The translations under genes were made by a program, and so were the position numbers. 64,000 nucleotides of DNA from Eubacterium sp. (GTDB lineage: Bacteria > Bacillota > Clostridia > Lachnospirales > Lachnospiraceae), in contig JAFVAQ010000027.1 of NCBI GenBank assembly GCA_017480495.1, positions 1 through 64,000 of the forward strand, given 5' to 3'. How positions within the stretch are numbered: the stretch's first letter is position 1; every line of letters begins with the position of its first letter. Under the pieces are notes generated by a model that did not search any database, was not told the origin of the DNA, and saw nothing but the letters and a program-made list of their open reading frames with translations. This document shows, in pieces, positions 60,846 through 64,000 of the stretch.

Positions 60846-63181
60846 GGGTGATTTTTGGCTATTTCTCTGTATTTATTGGCATACTCAGCTGCCAAATCTT
60901 TCCGTCCAAGTTGACGATGTAGCGTAGACTTTATAGCATATACGTCTCTTAGATATTCTGAATCATTTCCCATAATACGAGCAATCATTTCTTCAGCTGT
61001 ATCTAAATGTTTTTTTGATTCTTTATATTTTCTCGTTTGCAAATCAATTACACCATGCATCAGCTGGCATCTAGCGTAATCAAAGGTTTCTTTTCCGAGA
61101 TATTCGGTAATAATATTCTCATAGAAGCATAGTATTTCTCTTGCGTTGGTATAGTCTTTTGCGTAAATAGATAATTCTACGAGGTTCATCATTTGTACAA
61201 GCAGATCGTGAGACTCCATAAGTCCTAGGTGTTCGTATTCTTTTCTAAGTTCAAATGCCTTCTTTAAATAATCAGTAGCAATGTCCAACTTCTTTTTATA
61301 AAGGTAAGTACTAGAAATGTTGCAGTAAATGTTTGAAAGAAGACTCATTTCACGCATTGTTGCATCAGGAGTCTTTAGCTTCTCCATAATGCTAATAGCC
61401 TTTGATTGTCTCTTTATGGCGTTATCATAATCCTTTTTTTCTATAAAAAGTTGAGCCTTATAATCAAATAGAAGTGCTCTGTCACAAGGCGTATCAATCT
61501 TTCCATCCATCATTATTTTTTCTATTCTAGCTACAAGCTTTGATAGCTCTTCAGTGTACCTGTATTTTTCGAGATGTGGAAATAAATCCTGTAAATACAT
61601 AAGATATGCAGGTATATCGTCTATTATTATATTTTCCATAATAGATAACTGGCAGTTAATAGCATTAATAGGTCGAGAATACTCCATGCCATGAACTAGA
61701 GATACGAGATGGAGACTATCCATTATAAGACGGCAGTTACTTATGGATGGTTCCATAGTGCTTATTACAACATCCCTAATTAGTGGATGAAGACTGAACA
61801 TACGGTTTTCTGTATCGTCCTGAATCAGACCATGTTTAACAAGCCTGATAACCGGTTCAAGGTTATCTAGCTTCATCCATTCTTTAAAATGCTGCTTAAG
61901 AACTCCGGATGAAGGAAGAAGAGCCATGCATCTCATAATAAGGGTTTCTTCCTCAGTCAGTTTATTAATGCTGAGTAGAGTTTTTAAGTGTTCTATCATT
62001 ATGCCTTCTGCATATTCTCCATCCTTATAAATATCAACGGATTCTGCATCAGGCGTATCTAATCCATTTGTTTTTAATTCATATAGTAAGTCTGCCGGCT
62101 CTAGGCCGCTTTCAGCAAGTGTAAGAGAAGCGAGAATTACTGTGAGAGTATGCGAATGGACAGTATTTATGATCTCTTTAACATTTTCTTTTTCTTCCTT
62201 GGCAGAAGGGCAGTTTGAGATAAAGAGAGGGATAAGCTCCTTTTCAAGATCAAGAGTGAGTATTTCCTCTTTTCGCTCATCAGTTATCTTAAGATTGCAT
62301 CTTGTTGTTATTAGTAAATGAAATCTATTAGTTCTGAATTCTTTGAAAAATGGTTCCTCTTTTGGAAGTACATTGAAGTTATCTAGTATTATTAGGCTGT
62401 CCTCATATAGCTCTTGAAGCGTCTTATAATGAGCATTAAAAAGCTCTTCACTTGTCATATCTGATCTATCATTACTGAATACCATATTGGTTATATCCTG
62501 CTTCAGATCGCCTGAGTAGTAGATATAAATAATATTGGTATATTTCTTTCTATTCTTTTCTGCAAAGTATTTTGCAAATTCACTTTTACCTATTCCGGCA
62601 ATTCCACCTACAAAAAGTATCCCCTGATCGTTAAGCTTTTTGCTGCATATTTTCTCTTCCTGTTTTCTTCCGACAAAGCCGTCGGCTACGGATGGGAGTC
62701 TATTACTAAGAAGTGTATCTGTTAGCATTGGTGACAGAAGAGAAGCATTATCGTGACTGTTATATATAGCGTATCTTATAACGGAGGTAATGAATGCAGC
62801 ATCATCTGATTCGGATGTTAACTCATCTGCTTTTTCTTGTCCTATAACATCAATACTGTCTGTAACCAGGCCTATTATTTTCTCTTTAGCGCCAGATACA
62901 TTTATCAGGTTTGGGATTATAAGATCCTCAATATCGCATTCCATATCATTAATTCCGTTTGGCTCCTGATATTTATCAAGAATATCCTGTGGAATTGGAC
63001 GTTCTCCCTTTACCCATCTACTGAATTTTATATTATCTTCGACAGCCTCATCAGCATTACTTGCTGATGTTTTTAGGCATGATGAAAAAAGATCTCTTAT
63101 CAGCTGGTTCTGAGTATATGTTTTATTTTTATATTCAAGAAGTACCTGAATCACTTCAGGGAAAGTTAGCCTGTTACGCAT
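60842..63181 (-). CDS. STAND ATPase: NB-ARC domain with TPR repeats
   Basis: 779 residues. Residues 1-75 form a regulator-like lead (NIKFSRWVKGERPIPQDILD). The NTPase has Walker A VGGIAGIGKSEFA (K199), Walker B SLIILDNFN, and sensor RFHLLITTRCN. A winged-helix region is followed by a long C-terminal TPR array (about 520-779; LFDYKAQLFIEKKDYDNAIK, NIYCNISSTYLYKKKLDIAT). Such STAND proteins switch on after ligand binding; roles include transcription control and phage sensing (Avs-like), but no effector domain is visible here. ATG at 63181 has GGAG 8 nt upstream. Confidence 0.85.
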   Translation of the reverse strand: MRNRLTFPEVIQVLLEYKNKTYTQNQLIRDLFSSCLKTSASNADEAVEDNIKFSRWVKGERPIPQDILDKYQEPNGINDMECDIEDLIIPNLINVSGAKEKIIGLVTDSIDVIGQEKADELTSESDDAAFITSVIRYAIYNSHDNASLLSPMLTDTLLSNRLPSVADGFVGRKQEEKICSKKLNDQGILFVGGIAGIGKSEFAKYFAEKNRKKYTNIIYIYYSGDLKQDITNMVFSNDRSDMTSEELFNAHYKTLQELYEDSLIILDNFNVLPKEEPFFKEFRTNRFHLLITTRCNLKITDERKEEILTLDLEKELIPLFISNCPSAKEEKENVKEIINTVHSHTLTVILASLTLAESGLEPADLLYELKTNGLDTPDAESVDIYKDGEYAEGIMIEHLKTLLSINKLTEEETLIMRCMALLPSSGVLKQHFKEWMKLDNLEPVIRLVKHGLIQDDTENRMFSLHPLIRDVVISTMEPSISNCRLIMDSLHLVSLVHGMEYSRPINAINCQLSIMENIIIDDIPAYLMYLQDLFPHLEKYRYTEELSKLVARIEKIMMDGKIDTPCDRALLFDYKAQLFIEKKDYDNAIKRQSKAISIMEKLKTPDATMREMSLLSNIYCNISSTYLYKKKLDIATDYLKKAFELRKEYEHLGLMESHDLLVQMMNLVELSIYAKDYTNAREILCFYENIITEYLGKETFDYARCQLMHGVIDLQTRKYKESKKHLDTAEEMIARIMGNDSEYLRDVYAIKSTLHRQLGRKDLAAEYANKYREIAKNHP

Positions 63182-63216
63182 CGCAGTTCTCCGTTTTTAA
63201 TTTGTTTTCTTTCGAT

Positions 63217-63243
63217 GTCAACGTTTGGTCAACTTGGCGTCAA
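63217..63243. promoter_or_regulatory. Three helically phased GTCAA/TTGAC repeats
   Basis: On the plus strand GTCAA occurs at 63217, 63228 and 63239, exactly 11 bp apart, i.e. on one face of the helix. They lie 36-62 bp before the STAND gene start. A regulator site is likely, and the TTGAC words may also include a -35 box. Confidence 0.55.
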
Positions 63244-63286
63244 TGTTTTAATCCCAAAATCATTAGTATCATTTGATCATAACAAG

Positions 63287-63339
63287 TGTAGCCGGAATCA
63301 AAAAAACGGCTACAGTCTCAAATGATTTTGAAATCATTT
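63287..63339. promoter_or_regulatory. Two inverted repeats in the STAND/xis gap
   Basis: TGTAGCCG/CGGCTACA (63287-63294, 63307-63314) with an A-rich loop, and AAATGATTT-TG-AAATCATTT (63320-63339). The first resembles a terminator of the minus direction; the second may be an operator. Confidence 0.5.
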
Positions 63340-63380
63340 AAGGCAAGTATACCACGTAACATCGAAGGAGGTTACAGAAA

Positions 63381-63395
63381 ATGAAAACATTTTAA
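63381..63395 (+). CDS. Four-codon leader ORF (MKTF)
   Basis: ATG AAA ACA TTT TAA follows AAGGAGGT 9 nt upstream, a textbook ribosome site for an otherwise negligible ORF. It opens the leader region ahead of xis. It may be a regulatory leader peptide, or a gene start interrupted by inserted sequence. Confidence 0.4.
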   Translation: MKTF

Positions 63396-63419
63396 TATTT
63401 TACAAATATCTCGGAAACG

Positions 63420-63735
63420 GGATCATAAGCTGTAGGTATGGAAGTCCACTCTGCCATGACAGCTGAAGGATAAAAATGATTAATCCTTTGGAAAGAGCGG
63501 AGTTTAAGGAGTCACGTAAAGTCGGGTCTAGCTCGAGCAGGAGCAACCCGGTGTACCAGAAAGTACCAATTCTAACAGATGAAACGTGGATGCTCTTCTA
63601 AAAAAACGAAGGTAAGGAGTTGATTTGAGTATGGGCACGATGCAGTAGGAATGCTGCCGACATAACCTACGAGTGGAAGCTAAAAAGTTTATCTTTCCCT
63701 TGATAACGCTGAGAAGAAGAGACTGTAAAGGGGGC
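63420..63735 (+). ncRNA. Structured leader RNA upstream of xis
   Basis: No ORF but dense pairing: AGCTGT/ACAGCT (63428-33, 63459-64) with inner TATGG/CCATG; AAGGAT/ATCCTT; a junction closed by AAGAGC/GCTCTT (63493-98, 63592-97) and CACGT/ACGTG (63513-17, 63584-88) enclosing CGGGT/ACCCG with GCTC/GAGC, and GTAC/GTAC; GCAG/CTGC; and CCCTT/AAGGG (63697-63701, 63728-63732), which covers the xis ribosome site AAGGGGG. It may regulate excision. No group I or II intron motif was seen. Confidence 0.55.
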
Positions 63736-63742
63736 TGAGTGT

Positions 63743-63961
63743 ATGGGTTATGAAGAATCTAAGAATGAAGCAATCCCGCCATGGAAAAGATATGTCTTAA
63801 CGATAACAGAAGCAGCTGAATACTACCATATAGGTGAGAAGAAACTTCGTAGTATTGCAGATGAGAATCTGAATTCAGACTTTATCATTATGAATGGCAA
63901 TAGGGTGTTGTTTAAGCGAAGACAATTTGAAACCTTCCTGGATAATGCGACATGCATATAA
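63743..63961 (+). CDS. xis: Excisionase (Tn916/Tn1549-type Xis)
   Basis: 72 residues. Small basic DNA-bending protein: IPPWKRYVLTITEAAEYYHI, GEKKLRSIADEN and FIIMNGNRVLFKRRQFE match Tn916-family Xis along its length. In that family an integrase gene follows immediately, and int/xis excise the integrative element. AAGGGGG ribosome site precedes at 8 nt, and it is sequestered in a predicted hairpin. Confidence 0.87.
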   Translation: MGYEESKNEAIPPWKRYVLTITEAAEYYHIGEKKLRSIADENLNSDFIIMNGNRVLFKRRQFETFLDNATCI

Positions 63962-63990
63962 AGAAGGCTTTAGATATTAAGGAAAAATAA

Positions 63991-64000
63991 ATGAAAATAA
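63991..64000 (+). CDS. Possible integrase start (runs off window)
   Basis: AAGGAAAAATAA then an ATG at 63991 (MKI). Position directly after xis suggests tyrosine recombinase int; only three codons are visible. Confidence 0.3.

Noticed and set aside
63395..63742. Group II intron
   Set aside because: No GTGYG-like start, no domain V consensus and no reverse transcriptase; the pairing is of another type.
1..64000. CRISPR array, rRNA or tRNA genes
   Set aside because: No regularly spaced repeats of CRISPR size and no tRNA or rRNA signatures were found by reading.

Overview
The window is a stretch of chromosome from a low-GC Gram-positive anaerobe, most likely a gut Lachnospiraceae (Butyrivibrio/Eubacterium/Coprococcus-like). 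The basis is indirect: AT-rich codon use, strong GGAGG ribosome sites, sigma-A promoters of the TTGACA-N17-TATATT type, YesMN-type two-component control of a sugar ABC system, LytTR/DUF3021 and YtrA-type GntR cassettes, a bile salt hydrolase and a Tn916-type excisionase. No rRNA, tRNA or CRISPR array was seen.

Layout. 1-145: end of an ISNCY-like insertion sequence running off the left edge. 201-4291: TetR regulator with an MacB-type ABC/FtsX pair. 4567-9755: metal-handling block (DUF6110, P1B-type ATPase, FeoB-associated/HMA protein) followed by an OPT transporter and a PqqD-like protein. 9959-17161: AraC regulator, UGT-like glycosyltransferase, CPBP protease, LytTR-DUF3021, a methyltransferase-transglutaminase fusion and an MBL hydrolase. 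17182-27754: small regulator-plus-enzyme units, including pnuC with a structured leader, ArsR-SDR, TetR/HXXEE, creatininase-MerR, isochorismatase-HxlR, an XRE-Uma2 fusion, GNATs, a methyltransferase and a flavodoxin-fold reductase.

27938-40398 is a coherent alpha-glucan/oligosaccharide locus: a single polypeptide fusing 4-alpha-glucanotransferase to glycogen phosphorylase, a YesN/YesM two-component system, a lipoprotein binding protein, two MalFG-type permeases and a second binding lipoprotein. The fusion gene and the binding-protein operon share a promoter-proximal motif at exactly the same distance from the -10 hexamer, so they are probably co-activated. 40511-42303 is a complete IS200/IS605 element (TnpA, TnpB and right-end guide-RNA region) followed by the stump of a membrane protein gene. 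42730-54819 returns to regulator-plus-effector cassettes (GntR-ABC, TetR-hydrolase, MerR-serine hydrolase), fucO-type dehydrogenase, GNAT, MFS, ArsC/Spx-like and HD proteins.

54101-64000 is an accessory, heavily rearranged region. It has two scars of a low-molecular-weight phosphatase gene, a deleted copy of a neighbouring RhuM-Fic gene, an apparently acquired bile salt hydrolase, a broken kinase gene, a truncated DNA glycosylase joined to a truncated HlyD protein, YhfC, a DUF3800 gene with an in-frame stop, a candidate small RNA with its own promoter and terminator, a large STAND (NB-ARC-TPR) ATPase and, at the right edge, a roughly 350-nt structured leader before a Tn916-type xis, with int presumably beyond the window. 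The strongest candidates for undescribed biology are the xis leader RNA, the small RNA downstream of the STAND gene, and the shared promoter architecture of the glucan locus.
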